A stretch of 64,000 nucleotides of DNA from Streptomyces sp. NRRL S-646. GTDB lineage: Bacteria; Actinomycetota; Actinomycetes; Streptomycetales; Streptomycetaceae. The notes beneath the pieces were generated by a model. The model had not been told where the DNA came from, did no database searches, and saw only the letters and a program-made list of their open reading frames with translations. The stretch spans positions 186,001-250,000 of the forward strand of contig NZ_JODC01000011.1 of assembly GCF_000720765.1 (NCBI RefSeq). Reading direction: 5' to 3'. Of the stretch, positions 32,386 to 41,892 are shown in pieces (position 1 is the stretch's first letter; each line of letters opens with the position of its first letter). The translations under genes were made by a program, and so were the position numbers.

Positions 32386-33107
32386 GTGGGATCCCGTCGT
32401 TCCAGGAAGGCCGTCATCCCCTCGCGGGCCTGCGGGGAGGCGAACAGCCGGGCCGAGAGTGCGGTGAGGTCGGCCGCGTCCCGGTCGAATGTTTCGAGCA
32501 CCTTAGCTGTGAGCAGCGCTTTCGTCTCGGCCAGGCCCTGCGGTGCGGCTCGGCGCAGTCCGTCCAGGATCGGTTCCAGTACGGCGTCCACGTCGTCGCC
32601 GGTGGCGGTCAGGAGGCCGATGCGGGCCGCCTCGGTCGCGTCGAGGCGTTCGCCGGTGAGGTAGTAGCGGGCGAGGGCTCGGGGGTCCGTGCGCGGGAGC
32701 AGGGGCAGGGAGATGACCGCCGGGGCCACGCCGATCCGTACCTCGGTGAAGGCGAAGGTCGCCTCCGCGGATGCTGCTGCGATGTCGCAGGCCGCCAGGA
32801 GGCCGAGGCCGCCTGCGCGTACGTGGCCGGTGACGCGGGCCACGACCGGTTTGGGCAGCTCGACGATCTGTCTCAGCAGCCCGACGAATGCGTCCGGGGC
32901 CGGCGGGTCGCGGAGGTCGGCGCCCGCGCAAAAGGTGTTGCCGGTGTGGGTGAGGACGATCGCGCGTACGTCGGTGTCCTTGGTGCAGTCCGTCAGTGCG
33001 GCGGCCAGTTCTCCCACGAGTGCCGCGGAGAGCGCGTTGCGGTTGGCCGGGGAGTCGAGGCTGAGGGTTTTGATGCCACGCGCTTGTGTACGTCCGATCA
33101 ATGTCAT
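32373..33107 (-). CDS. Enoyl-CoA hydratase/isomerase family protein
   Basis: 244-aa crotonase-fold enzyme. Oxyanion-hole segments are NTFCAGADLRDP near residue 56 and VTGHVRAGGLGLLAACDIAAA near 95; the second catalytic Glu equivalent lies in the FAFTEVRIGVAPA stretch. Slightly shorter than the 257-270 typical of the family. Coupled to the ligase gene (4-base overlap) and to the TetR gene. It would hydrate the enoyl-CoA produced by the acyl-CoA dehydrogenase or act on the carboxylated product. Confidence 0.9.
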   Translation of the reverse strand: MTLIGRTQARGIKTLSLDSPANRNALSAALVGELAAALTDCTKDTDVRAIVLTHTGNTFCAGADLRDPPAPDAFVGLLRQIVELPKPVVARVTGHVRAGGLGLLAACDIAAASAEATFAFTEVRIGVAPAVISLPLLPRTDPRALARYYLTGERLDATEAARIGLLTATGDDVDAVLEPILDGLRRAAPQGLAETKALLTAKVLETFDRDAADLTALSARLFASPQAREGMTAFLERRDPTWVL

Positions 33108-34681
33108 GTGCGCTCCTGCAGTTCCCGCAGTTCACGGCGGAGGATCTTGCCGGAGGCGGCCCGCGGGATGCTGTCGATGAAGGTGACCCGGCGGACGCGT
33201 TTGTAGGGGGCGACGCGTTCGGCGACGTACATCATGACCTCTCCTTCGGAGAGGTCGGTGGCGGTGGGCCGGCGGACGACGTAGGCGTGCGGGACTTCGT
33301 TGTTGTCGTCGTTGTAGACGCCGATGACGGCCGCGTCGGTGATGCCGGGGTGGGTGAGGAGGAGGGCTTCGAGTTCGGCGGGGGCCACCTGGAAGCCCTT
33401 GTACTTGATGAGTTCCTTGACGCGGTCGACGACGAACAGCCAGCCGTCGGCGTCGACGTGGCCCACGTCTCCGGTGTGCAGCCAGCCCTCCGGGTCGATC
33501 ATCGCGGCGGTGTCGTCGGGGCGGCCGAGGTAGCCCTTCATGATCTGGAGGCCGCGGATGAGGATCTCGCCGGACTCGCCGATGCCGAGGTCCTTGTCGG
33601 GGTCGTCGAGGGAGACGATGCGCATCTCGGTGCCTGCGATGAGTTTGCCGACGGTTCCGGGGGGCGCCTCGTCCATGGCGTCGAGGGGGACGACGTGGGT
33701 GCCGGGTGACAGTTCCGTCATGCCGTAGGCCTGGCCGACGGGTGGCAGGCCGAGTCGCTGGGAGCAGGCGGCGGCGAGTGCGGCGTCCAGGGGGGCGGCG
33801 GCGCTGATGATGTGTTTCAGGGACGACAGGTCGTATTGGGCGACCAGGGGGTGTTTGGCGAGGGCCAGGACGATGGGCGGGGCCACGAACAGGCTGGTGA
33901 TGCGGTGGTTCTGGATGGCTGCGAGGAAGGTTTCGAGTTCGAAGCGCGGGAGGACGACGACCGTGGCGCCCTGCCTGAGGGGTGCGTTCATGAGGGCCGT
34001 CAGGCCGTAGATGTGGAAGAAGGGCAGGACGGCGAGGATGCGTTCGCCGGGGCCGGCCGGCATGACGGGTTCGAGCTGGGCGAGGTTGGTGGCGATCTGG
34101 CGGTGCGTGAGCATGACGCCCTTGGGGATGCCGGTGGTGCCCGAGGAGTACGGCAGTGCGGCGACGTCCGCTGCGGGGTCGATGTCAACCTCCGGCTCGG
34201 GGGCGGCGGAGGCCAGCATGTCGATCAGGGAGCGGTGTCCGGGCGCGCTGTCGCAGACGAAGATCTCTTCGACGCCGCCGGCGAGTTCGGCGGCCCTGCG
34301 TGCCGTTTCCAGCAGGGGTGACACGGTGACGATCCAGCGGGTCGCCGAGTCCCCCAGTTGCTTGGCGAACTCCTCGGCGGTGGCCAGGGGGTGCACGGTG
34401 GTGACGGAGGCTCCCGCGCGGGTGGCCGCGTAGAAGGCGGTCGGGAAGGCGACGGTGTTGGGGCTGTGCAGGGCGAGCACGTCGCCCTTGCGTACGCCGG
34501 CCTCGGAGAGCGCGGCCGCGATGCGCCGGTGGAAGCGGTCCAGTTGTTCGTACGTGAGGGTGGTGCCGTCGGTTCCGTCGATGAGGGCGGGCGCGTCCCC
34601 GTACTCGGCGGCCCGGCCGAGCACCGCTTCGTGGATGGGGAGTTCTACGGGCGGGACGTCTGCGTACTCGCTGCGGAACAC
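33104..34681 (-). CDS. 4-Coumarate/cinnamate:CoA ligase-family enzyme
   Basis: 525-aa ANL ligase. The A3 motif is PYSSGTTGIPKGVMLTH, followed by YGMTELSPGTHVVP, LHTGDVGHVDADGWLFVVDR and the C-terminal lysine motif PRAASGKILRREL. The sequence is close, as I remember it, to the S. coelicolor cinnamate:CoA ligase (SCO4383, ScCCL), which activates cinnamate and 4-coumarate in vitro. The physiological substrate in an operon with AtuA and a carboxylase may instead be a branched or terpenoid acid. It overlaps the hydratase gene (ATGA) and lies 26 bases after the acyl-CoA dehydrogenase gene. Confidence 0.93.
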   Translation of the reverse strand: MFRSEYADVPPVELPIHEAVLGRAAEYGDAPALIDGTDGTTLTYEQLDRFHRRIAAALSEAGVRKGDVLALHSPNTVAFPTAFYAATRAGASVTTVHPLATAEEFAKQLGDSATRWIVTVSPLLETARRAAELAGGVEEIFVCDSAPGHRSLIDMLASAAPEPEVDIDPAADVAALPYSSGTTGIPKGVMLTHRQIATNLAQLEPVMPAGPGERILAVLPFFHIYGLTALMNAPLRQGATVVVLPRFELETFLAAIQNHRITSLFVAPPIVLALAKHPLVAQYDLSSLKHIISAAAPLDAALAAACSQRLGLPPVGQAYGMTELSPGTHVVPLDAMDEAPPGTVGKLIAGTEMRIVSLDDPDKDLGIGESGEILIRGLQIMKGYLGRPDDTAAMIDPEGWLHTGDVGHVDADGWLFVVDRVKELIKYKGFQVAPAELEALLLTHPGITDAAVIGVYNDDNNEVPHAYVVRRPTATDLSEGEVMMYVAERVAPYKRVRRVTFIDSIPRAASGKILRRELRELQERT

Positions 34682-34707
34682 GGTTCCTCCAAGGCGGCCA
34701 CGACGGT

Positions 34708-35844
34708 CTAGTACGACTTGGGAAGGCCCAGAGTCTGGTGGGAGACGTAGTTGAGAATCATCTCCCGGCTCACCGGAGCAATACGAGCCACGCGTGCGGC
34801 TGTTATCAACGAGGCGAGTCCGAATTCGCGGGTGAGGCCGTTTCCGCCGAGGGTGTGCACGGCCTGGTCGACGGCTCTCACGCAGGCCTCCCCGGCCGCG
34901 TACTTGGCCATGTTGGCGGCCTCACCTGCGCCGACGTCGTCTCCGGCGTCGTACAGGTATGCCGCTTTCTGCATCATGAGGCGGGCGAGTTCGAGGTCGA
35001 TGTGCGCCTGGGCGAGGGGGTGGGCGATGGCCTGGTGGGCGCCGATGGGGGTTTTCCAGACGGTGCGGTCGCGGGCGTATGTGATCGCCTGCGCGAGGGC
35101 GTAGCGGCCCATGCCGATGGCGAAGGCGGCGGTCATGATGCGTTCGGGGTTGAGGCCGGCGAAGAGCTGGAGGAGGCCTGCGTCCTCGTCGCCCACGAGG
35201 GCGTCGGCGGGGAGGCGTACGTCGTCCAGGGTCAGCTCGAACTGCTTCTCCGCGGCTTGGAGTTCCATGTCGATCTGGCGGCGGGTGAAGCCGGGCGCGT
35301 CCCGCGGGACGATGAAGAGGCAGGGTTTCAGGGTGCCGGTGCGGGCGTCTTCTGTGCGGCCGACTATGAGGGTCGCGTCGGCGATGTCGACGCCGGAGAT
35401 GAAGACCTTGCGGCCGGTCAGCAGCCAGTCGCCGGTGTCGGGGTCGCGGCGGGCCGTGGTGGTGATGCGGTGGCTGTTGGAGCCGGCGTCCGGTTCCGTG
35501 ATGCCGAAGGCCATGGTTCGGGTGCCGTCCGCCAGGGCGGGGAGCCACTCCTGTTTCTGGGCGTCGGTGCCGAAGCGGGCGATCACTGTGCCGCAGATCG
35601 CCGGGGAGACGACCATCATGAGCAGGGGGCAGCCTGCGGCCCCCAATTCCTCCAGGACGATGGAGAGTTCTGCGATGCCGCTGCCTCCGCCGCCGTATGC
35701 CTCCGGCAGGTTGACGCCGAGGTAGCCGAGCTTGGCTGCTTCTGCCCAGAGGGCTTCTCGGTCGAAGGTGCGGCCGTGGCGCTTGCCGAGAGCGGCTACT
35801 GCTTCTCGTAGGGCCTTGTGTTCTTCGGATTCGATGAGGGCCAT
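34708..35844 (-). CDS. Acyl-CoA dehydrogenase
   Basis: 378-aa ACAD with substrate/FAD motif FGITEPDAGSNSHRITTTA, flavin-binding KVFISGVDIAD and C-terminal HTLGGNGLTREFGLASLI. The start at ATG 35844 has GAAGGAG 5 bases upstream; a GTG one codon earlier is possible. The MCAD-type C-terminal Glu is absent (ARIAPVSREMIL), as in citronellyl-CoA-dehydrogenase-like and isovaleryl-CoA-dehydrogenase-like members. Located between the ligase and the biotin carboxylase genes, it would produce the 2-enoyl-CoA that the carboxylase uses. Confidence 0.92.
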   Translation of the reverse strand: MALIESEEHKALREAVAALGKRHGRTFDREALWAEAAKLGYLGVNLPEAYGGGGSGIAELSIVLEELGAAGCPLLMMVVSPAICGTVIARFGTDAQKQEWLPALADGTRTMAFGITEPDAGSNSHRITTTARRDPDTGDWLLTGRKVFISGVDIADATLIVGRTEDARTGTLKPCLFIVPRDAPGFTRRQIDMELQAAEKQFELTLDDVRLPADALVGDEDAGLLQLFAGLNPERIMTAAFAIGMGRYALAQAITYARDRTVWKTPIGAHQAIAHPLAQAHIDLELARLMMQKAAYLYDAGDDVGAGEAANMAKYAAGEACVRAVDQAVHTLGGNGLTREFGLASLITAARVARIAPVSREMILNYVSHQTLGLPKSY

Positions 35845-35871
35845 CACGGCTCCTTCGGGGTGCGGGTTGGA

Positions 35872-35930
35872 TGTGGCTGGTCGCGCTCACGCGGCGGTAG
35901 CCGCATATCGATACGGCCCCGCGCCCCTTA
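35872..35930. repeat. Dispersed repeat, copy 7 (reverse orientation), inside an operon
   Basis: GTGGCTGGTCGCGCTCACGC, GGCGGTAGCCGC and GGCCCCGCGCCCCTTAGG match the reverse form of the repeat family. It occupies the only sizeable gap (83 bases) within the carboxylase operon and touches the stop codon of the biotin carboxylase gene. Confidence 0.65.
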
Positions 35931-37781
35931 GGTCTCCTCCACTACCGCCAGCAATTCGCCGACCGTTACCTGTTGGCCAGGTACTACTTCCAAGGCGGTC
36001 AGCGTGCCTGTCACCGGTGCTGTGATCTTGTGCTGCATCTTCATCGCCTCCAGCCAGAGCAGGGGCTCTCCGGCCTGGACAGCCGCTCCTACGGTCAGGC
36101 CCTCGGCCACCCGGACGACGGTGCCCGGCATGGGTGCCAGCAGGGAGCCGGGGGCATGCTGGGCGGTGGGGTCGGGGAAGCGGGGCAGGGCGGTCAGGCG
36201 GGTGGTGTTCACGTACACCTCGTCGCCGTACCGTGCCACTTCGAACTTCCGCTGTATGCCGTCCACTTCGAGTACGACGAGACTCGCGTCCGCGTGTACG
36301 ACCCGCACCCCGTCGGCCGTCAGGCCCTCCCGCGTGTGGCGGTAGCGGACCTCGTGTTCCTCGCCTGCCGTCGCGTAGCGCTTGGTCTGCGGTTGGGAGG
36401 GGAGGTTGCGGAAGCCGCCGAAGCGGGAGGGGCGGGATCGGGCGTCGGCCAGGGCGGCGGCCAGGGGGGCGTAGGGGTCGCCCGTCCCACTGCTGGTCAG
36501 TTCGGGGAGGTGGTGGTCGTAGAAGGCCGTGTCCATGTCGGCCGACGTGAACTGCTTGTGGCGCAGGGAGCGGACGAGCAGGTCGCGGTTGGTGGTCGGG
36601 CCGTGGATCGTGGTGCGCTCCAGGGCTCCGGCCAGTCTGCGGACGGCCTCCGCGCGCGTGGGGGCGTGCGCGACGGCCTTCGCGAGCATCGGGTCGTAGT
36701 GGACGCCGATGTCGTCTCCGTCGCCGTAACCCGTGTCCAGGCGGATGCCTTCGGGGGCGGTCAGGCGGTGCAGCGTGCCGGTCTGCGGGGTCCAGTCGTG
36801 CGCCGGGTCCTCGGCGTAGAGGCGGGCCTCGATCGCATGGCCACGCGCGCGTGGAGGGTCGTTTTCCAGGCGGTGGCCTTCGGCCACCCGGATCTGCAGG
36901 GCCACGAGGTCGATGCCGAACACCGCCTCCGTGACGGGGTGTTCGACCTGGAGGCGGGTGTTCATCTCCAGGAAGTGTGCGCGGCCGTCGGCGACCAGGA
37001 ACTCGACGGTGCCGGCGCCCTCGTAGGCGACGGCGCACACGGCCTGTGTCGAGAGCGCGTACAGGTCCTCGGTGAGGCTCTCCGGCAGGCCGGGCGCCGG
37101 TGCCTCCTCGATGACCTTCTGGTGGCGGCGCTGGAGGGAGCAGTCGCGGGTGCCCAGGGTCCAGATCGTGCCGTGGGTGTCCGCGAGGACCTGGACCTCG
37201 ACGTGGCGGCCGTGCTCCAGGTACGGCTCGACGAAGACCTCGCCGTCGCCGAAGGCACTCGCGGCCTCGGCCCGTGCGCCCTCCAGGGCGGCGTCGAGAT
37301 CCTCCAGGCGGCGCACGATGCGCATCCCGCGTCCTCCGCCGCCCGCGGCCGCCTTCACCAGGACGGGCAGATCGGCCTCGGTGATCCGCCCTCGTTCCAG
37401 GGACGCGATCCCCATGAGCTCCTTGGCACGTGTCTTGGACGCCATCGCCTCGATGGCCTCGGGGGGCGGTCCGATCCAGGTCAGGCCGGCGTCGATGACG
37501 GCGCGTGCGAAGTCGGCGTTCTCGGAGAGGAAGCCGTACCCGGGGTGTACGGCGTCCGCGCCGGAGGCGACGGCCGCCTTCACGATCAGGTCGCCACGCA
37601 GATACGTCTCCGCGGGCGCCGCGCCGGGCAGCCGTACCGCCGTGTCGGCCACGCGCGCGTGGAGCGCGTTTTCGTCGGCGTCGGAGTGCACCGCGACCGT
37701 CCGGATTCCCAACTCACGGCAGGTGCGGAAGACACGGCAGGCGATCTCGCCGCGGTTCGCCACCAGGACAGAAGTAATCAT
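35928..37781 (-). CDS. Acyl-CoA carboxylase alpha subunit (biotin carboxylase-BCCP)
   Basis: 617 aa. N-terminal biotin carboxylase domain (1-about 445): VLVANRGEIACRVFRTCREL, ATP-grasp loop KAAAGGGGRGMRIV, catalytic region FLEMNTRLQVEHPVTE and HHQK-type RRHQKVIEEAPAP. C-terminal BCCP domain has the biotinylated Lys in EAMKMQHKITAP. Between SKTRAKELM and PVLVKAAAGGGG only about 15 residues occur, a few fewer than I expect for the B-domain entry. The frame stays open upstream, but ATG 37781 begins the conserved MITSVLVANRG. It pairs with the carboxyltransferase 5 bases upstream to form an MCC- or geranyl-CoA-carboxylase-like enzyme. Confidence 0.94.
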   Translation of the reverse strand: MITSVLVANRGEIACRVFRTCRELGIRTVAVHSDADENALHARVADTAVRLPGAAPAETYLRGDLIVKAAVASGADAVHPGYGFLSENADFARAVIDAGLTWIGPPPEAIEAMASKTRAKELMGIASLERGRITEADLPVLVKAAAGGGGRGMRIVRRLEDLDAALEGARAEAASAFGDGEVFVEPYLEHGRHVEVQVLADTHGTIWTLGTRDCSLQRRHQKVIEEAPAPGLPESLTEDLYALSTQAVCAVAYEGAGTVEFLVADGRAHFLEMNTRLQVEHPVTEAVFGIDLVALQIRVAEGHRLENDPPRARGHAIEARLYAEDPAHDWTPQTGTLHRLTAPEGIRLDTGYGDGDDIGVHYDPMLAKAVAHAPTRAEAVRRLAGALERTTIHGPTTNRDLLVRSLRHKQFTSADMDTAFYDHHLPELTSSGTGDPYAPLAAALADARSRPSRFGGFRNLPSQPQTKRYATAGEEHEVRYRHTREGLTADGVRVVHADASLVVLEVDGIQRKFEVARYGDEVYVNTTRLTALPRFPDPTAQHAPGSLLAPMPGTVVRVAEGLTVGAAVQAGEPLLWLEAMKMQHKITAPVTGTLTALEVVPGQQVTVGELLAVVEET

Positions 37782-37786
37782 GAGCC

Positions 37787-39385
37787 TCACATCCGGAAGA
37801 CGCCGAAGCCGCCGCGCGCACCCTCGTACGGCGCGGTGCGGATGGCCGACAGGCACAGGCCCAGGACCGTGCGGGTGTCGCGCGGGTCGATGACGCCGTC
37901 GTCGTAGAGCCGCCCGGACAGGAACATCGGCAGCGACTCGGACTCGATCTGCTGCTCCACCATGGCGCGCAGGGCGGCGTCCCCGTCCTCGTCGTACGGC
38001 TGCCCCTTGGCGGCCGCCGACTGCCGGGCGACGATGGAGAGGACGCCGGCGAGCTGCTGCGGGCCCATGACGGCCGACTTGGCGCTGGGCCAGGCGAAGA
38101 GGAAGCGGGGGTCGTAGGCGCGGCCGCACATGCCGTAGTGACCGGCGCCGTACGAGGCGCCCATCAGCACTGACAGATGGGGCACCTTCGAATTGGAGAC
38201 CGCGTTGATCATCATTGCGCCGTGCTTGATGATGCCGCCCTGCTCGTACTCCTTGCCGACCATGTAGCCGGTGGTGTTGTGCAGGAAGAGGAGCGGGATG
38301 TCGCGCTGGTTGGCGAGCTGGATGAACTGGGTCGCCTTCTGCGACTCCTCGCTGAAGAGGACGCCCTGGGCGTTCGCGAGGATGCCGAGCGGATAGCCGT
38401 GCAGGGTGGCCCAGCCGGTCGCCAGGCTGGTCCCGTACAGCGGCTTGAACTCGTCGAAGTCGGAGGCGTCGACGATCCGGGCGATGACCTCGCGCGGGTC
38501 GAAGGGCGTCTTCAGGTCCTCCGGGACGATGCCGAGCAGCTCGTCGGCGGAGTACTTGGGGGGTTCGGCCGGTCCCGGATCGCCGTACGCCTTGCGGTGG
38601 TTGAGGCGGGCGACCACCCGCCGGGCCTGGCGCAGGGCGTCCGGCTCGTCGACGGCGAAGTAGTCGGCGAGACCTGACACGCGCGCGTGCATCTCGGCAC
38701 CGCCCAGCGACTCGTCGTCGCTCTCCTCGCCGGTCGCCATCTTGACCAGGGGCGGGCCGCCGAGGAACACCTTCGCGCGTTCCTTGACCATGATCACGTG
38801 GTCGGACATGCCGGGGATGTACGCGCCCCCGGCGGTCGAGTTCCCGAACACGACGGCGACGGTGGGGATGCCGGCCGCCGACAGCCTCGTCAGGTCCCGG
38901 AAGATGGCGCCCCCGGGGATGAAGATCTCCTTCTGGGAGGGCAGATCGGCGCCGCCCGACTCCACCAGGCTGATGCAGGGGAGGCGGTTGGCGAGCGCGA
39001 TGTCGTTCGCCCGCAGGGCCTTCTTCAGCGACCAGGGGTTGCTGGCGCCGCCGCGTACGGTCGGGTCATTGGCGGTGATCAGGCACTCCACGCCCGCCAC
39101 CACACCGATGCCGGTGACGAGCGAGGCGCCCACCGCGTACTCGCTTCCCCAGGCTGCGAGCGGTGACAGTTCCAGGAAGGGCGTGTCCGGGTCGAGGAGC
39201 AGTTCGATGCGCTCGCGGGCGAGCAGCTTGCCGCGCTTCCGGTGCCGTTCGACGTACTTCTCACCGCCGCCCGCGAGGGCCTTGGCGTGCTCTGCGTCGA
39301 GGTCGGCGAGCTTGGCGAGCATGGCTTCTCGGCCCGCCCGGTACTCCGGCCCGGTGGTGTCCAGGGTGGTCGGCAGAACGGTCAA
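37787..39385 (-). CDS. Acyl-CoA carboxylase beta subunit (carboxyltransferase, MCC/AtuC-like)
   Basis: 532-aa carboxyltransferase that moves CO2 from biotin to the acyl-CoA. Conserved blocks include KYVERHRKRGKLLARERIELLLD, SLVESGGADLPSQKEIF, STAGGAYIPGMSD and LFLHNTTGYMVGKEYEQGGI; the last two are typical of methylcrotonyl- and geranyl-CoA carboxylases rather than propionyl-CoA enzymes. The start appears to be the TTG at 39385, whose TTGA overlaps the AtuA stop and which has GGAGG 7 bases upstream. With AtuA next door, a 3-methyl-2-enoyl-CoA substrate is likely. Confidence 0.94.
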   Translation of the reverse strand: MTVLPTTLDTTGPEYRAGREAMLAKLADLDAEHAKALAGGGEKYVERHRKRGKLLARERIELLLDPDTPFLELSPLAAWGSEYAVGASLVTGIGVVAGVECLITANDPTVRGGASNPWSLKKALRANDIALANRLPCISLVESGGADLPSQKEIFIPGGAIFRDLTRLSAAGIPTVAVVFGNSTAGGAYIPGMSDHVIMVKERAKVFLGGPPLVKMATGEESDDESLGGAEMHARVSGLADYFAVDEPDALRQARRVVARLNHRKAYGDPGPAEPPKYSADELLGIVPEDLKTPFDPREVIARIVDASDFDEFKPLYGTSLATGWATLHGYPLGILANAQGVLFSEESQKATQFIQLANQRDIPLLFLHNTTGYMVGKEYEQGGIIKHGAMMINAVSNSKVPHLSVLMGASYGAGHYGMCGRAYDPRFLFAWPSAKSAVMGPQQLAGVLSIVARQSAAAKGQPYDEDGDAALRAMVEQQIESESLPMFLSGRLYDDGVIDPRDTRTVLGLCLSAIRTAPYEGARGGFGVFRM

Positions 39386-41070
39386 AGGAGGGCCTCCGGG
39401 ATGTCCAGGTGGCGGGAGCGCAGCCATTCGCCGAGGGCCTTGGCCTGCGGGTCGAAACGGTGCTGGGCGGCGACGCCCGCGCCGAGGATGCCCCCGACGA
39501 CGAAGTTGAGGGCGCGGAGGTTCGGCAGGACGTGGCGGGTGACGGGCAGGTCGCGGCTCTCCGGGAGCAGCTCGCGGAAACGGTCCGCCGTCAGCTCGTG
39601 GGCGAGCCACCGCCAGGCCTCGTCCGTACGGACCCACACGCCGACGTTGGCGTCTCCGCCCTTGTCCCCGCTGCGGGCGCCGGCGACCAGACCGAGCGGG
39701 GCGCGCCGGCTGGGTCCGCCCGGGAGCGGTTCGGGCAGCTCAGGGCTCGGCAGGTTTTCGAGTACGAGGGTGTCGTGTGCCGGGGGCACAGGAACCCGGC
39801 GCCCGTCGTGGAGCACCGCCACATGGTCGACGGCACCATGGTGGACGTACCCATCCTCGAAGACCCCATAAGGCGCGCCCTTTCCGGGTGGCGCCAGCAC
39901 ATGGAAGCCGGGGTAGCCGGCCAGTGCCAGTTCTACGGCGGCTCCGCTCAGCGCCCGCCCGACGAGCCGCTCGTCCGAGTCCCGTACGACGAGCCGGAGC
40001 AGCGCGCTCGCCGTCTCCTCCGTCGGCGCGTCGGGACGGTCGGTGCGGACGAGATCCCAACGGACCTCGCCCGGCCGGGACTTGGACTCCTCGAAAGCGG
40101 CCTCCATCTGTTCCCGTACGAGGGCGGCCTTGGCTTCGATGTCGAGGCCGGTGAGGACGAAGGCGACCTCGTTGCGGAAGCCGCCGAGGCGGTTGAGGCC
40201 GACCTTGAGGGTGGGCGGCGGGGCCTCGCCGCGCACGCCCTCGATGCGGACGCGGTCGGGGCCGTCCTGGGTGAGGCGGATCGTGTCCAGGCGGGCCGTC
40301 ACGTCCGGTCCCGCGTACCGGGCACCGGCCGTCTCGTACAACAGCTGCGCGGTGACCGTGCCGATGTCGACGAAGCCGCCGGTGCCGGGGTGTTTGGTGA
40401 TGACGCAGGTGCCGTCCTCGTGGATCTCGGCGAGGGGGAAGCCGGGGTGCAGGAGGTCACCCGCGCGTTCGTTGAAGAAGGCGTAGTTGCCCCCGGTGGC
40501 CTGTGTCCCGCACTCCAGCACATGCCCGGCGACGACGGCTCCCGCGAGCCGGTCGTACTCCCTGGTCCCCCACCCGAAGTGCGCGGCGGCGGGCCCGGTG
40601 ACCAGCGCCGCGTCCGTTACACGCCCGGTGACGACCACGTCCGCGCCCTCCCGGAGGCAGGCCGCGATGCCGAAGCCGCCGAGGTAGGCGTGGGCGGCCA
40701 GGCTGTCCGGGTGGCAGGCCTTGAGATCGTCGCCCTCGACGTGGGCGACGCGGACGGGATTGCCGAGCCGGTCGGCCAACTGCCGTACGGCGTCGGCGAG
40801 TCCGGCGGGGTTGAGACCGCCGGCGTTGGCGACGATCCGGACGCCGCGTTCGTGCGCGAGGCCGAGGCACTCCTCCAGCTGGCGGAGGAAGGTGCGGGCG
40901 TATCCGGCCGCGGGGTCCTTCAGGCGGTCGCGCCCCAGGATGAGCATGGTCAACTCAGCCAGATAGTCCCCGGTGAGCACGTCCAGCTCACCGCCGGTGA
41001 GCATCTCGCGCATGGCGGCGAAACGGTCGCCGTAGAAGCCGGAGGCGTTGCCGATACGGAGGGTCGTCAT
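39382..41070 (-). CDS. AtuA-like acyclic terpene utilisation protein (DUF1446)
   Basis: 562 aa. The N-terminal DUF1446 domain (about 1-440) starts LRIGNASGFYGDRFAAMREM and contains VRIVANAGGLNPAGLADAVR and GGNYAFFNE; the C-terminal about 100 residues form the small AtuA-like domain (PLGLVAGARSGDKGGDANVG). AtuA is required in Pseudomonas for growth on citronellol/geraniol, but its biochemical step is still not settled. Coupling to carboxylase subunits repeats the Pseudomonas atu gene association. It overlaps the TIGR03084 gene by 4 bases. Confidence 0.92.
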   Translation of the reverse strand: MTTLRIGNASGFYGDRFAAMREMLTGGELDVLTGDYLAELTMLILGRDRLKDPAAGYARTFLRQLEECLGLAHERGVRIVANAGGLNPAGLADAVRQLADRLGNPVRVAHVEGDDLKACHPDSLAAHAYLGGFGIAACLREGADVVVTGRVTDAALVTGPAAAHFGWGTREYDRLAGAVVAGHVLECGTQATGGNYAFFNERAGDLLHPGFPLAEIHEDGTCVITKHPGTGGFVDIGTVTAQLLYETAGARYAGPDVTARLDTIRLTQDGPDRVRIEGVRGEAPPPTLKVGLNRLGGFRNEVAFVLTGLDIEAKAALVREQMEAAFEESKSRPGEVRWDLVRTDRPDAPTEETASALLRLVVRDSDERLVGRALSGAAVELALAGYPGFHVLAPPGKGAPYGVFEDGYVHHGAVDHVAVLHDGRRVPVPPAHDTLVLENLPSPELPEPLPGGPSRRAPLGLVAGARSGDKGGDANVGVWVRTDEAWRWLAHELTADRFRELLPESRDLPVTRHVLPNLRALNFVVGGILGAGVAAQHRFDPQAKALGEWLRSRHLDIPEALL

Positions 41071-41861
41071 GCGGTGCCGCCCTTCGGCGGGCGCCCGTCA
41101 CCCGGGGGGCCCGCGAAGGCCTGCGCGATGTCCAGCCAGCGATCGGCCTCGGAGCCCTCCGCGTGCAGGGCGAGGTCGGTGCGGTGGGCGCGCTGGGTGA
41201 CCAGGCGGCAGAAGTCGAGGGCAGGGCCGGTGACGCGGTCCGTGGCGTCCTCGGGGCCGTAGACCCAAAACTCGCCTGAAGGAGCGGTGAGTTCGATGCG
41301 GAACTCCTCGAACGGCGGGGTCAGTCCGTGCACACCGAAGGCGAAGTCGCGGGTGCGGACGCCGAGGCGGACGATGTGCCGGAGCCGGTCGGTGGGGATG
41401 CGTGCCACGCCCAGTGCGTCCGCCACGTCTCCGCCGTGCGCCCAGGTCTCCATGAGGCGGGCGGTGGCCATGGAAGCGACGGACATCGGGGGGCCGTACC
41501 AGGGGAAACGCACCCCCGTCGGCGCCGCCCGCAGGGCGTCCGCCAGGGCCTTGCGCCCGGCCCTCCAGTCCGCGAGCAACTGCTCGGGAGGCTTCCCCGC
41601 CCCCTCCTCCGCACCGTTGTCCACGAAGTCCCCGGGCGCGGCCAGCGCCTTCTCGACCTCGCGGGCGAAGGCGTCCTGGTCGGTCACGGCCAGCACGGAG
41701 GAGTGGTCGGTCCAGGCGAGATGCGCGATCTGGTGGGCGACGGTCCAGCCGGGCGCCGGGGTCGCGAGCGCCCACTGCTCCGGGCTCAACCCGGCCACGA
41801 GCAGGTCGAGTTCCTCGCTCTCCGCGCAGAGATCGTCGATCACGGGCGTCGGGTCAGCCAT
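41067..41861 (-). CDS. TIGR03084-family DinB/MDMPI-like protein
   Basis: 264-aa four-helix-bundle protein of the mycothiol-dependent maleylpyruvate isomerase N-terminal type. Metal-binding residues are visible in TVAHQIAHLAWTDHSS and RLMETWAHGGDVADALG. The family is common next to acyl-CoA catabolic genes in actinobacteria. First gene of the operon that ends with the TetR gene. It may act on a thiol adduct or protect CoA/mycothiol metabolism; no reaction is known. Confidence 0.87.
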   Translation of the reverse strand: MADPTPVIDDLCAESEELDLLVAGLSPEQWALATPAPGWTVAHQIAHLAWTDHSSVLAVTDQDAFAREVEKALAAPGDFVDNGAEEGAGKPPEQLLADWRAGRKALADALRAAPTGVRFPWYGPPMSVASMATARLMETWAHGGDVADALGVARIPTDRLRHIVRLGVRTRDFAFGVHGLTPPFEEFRIELTAPSGEFWVYGPEDATDRVTGPALDFCRLVTQRAHRTDLALHAEGSEADRWLDIAQAFAGPPGDGRPPKGGTA

Positions 41862-41892
41862 GGGGCGAGCATGGCAGGGGGTACAGAAACAA

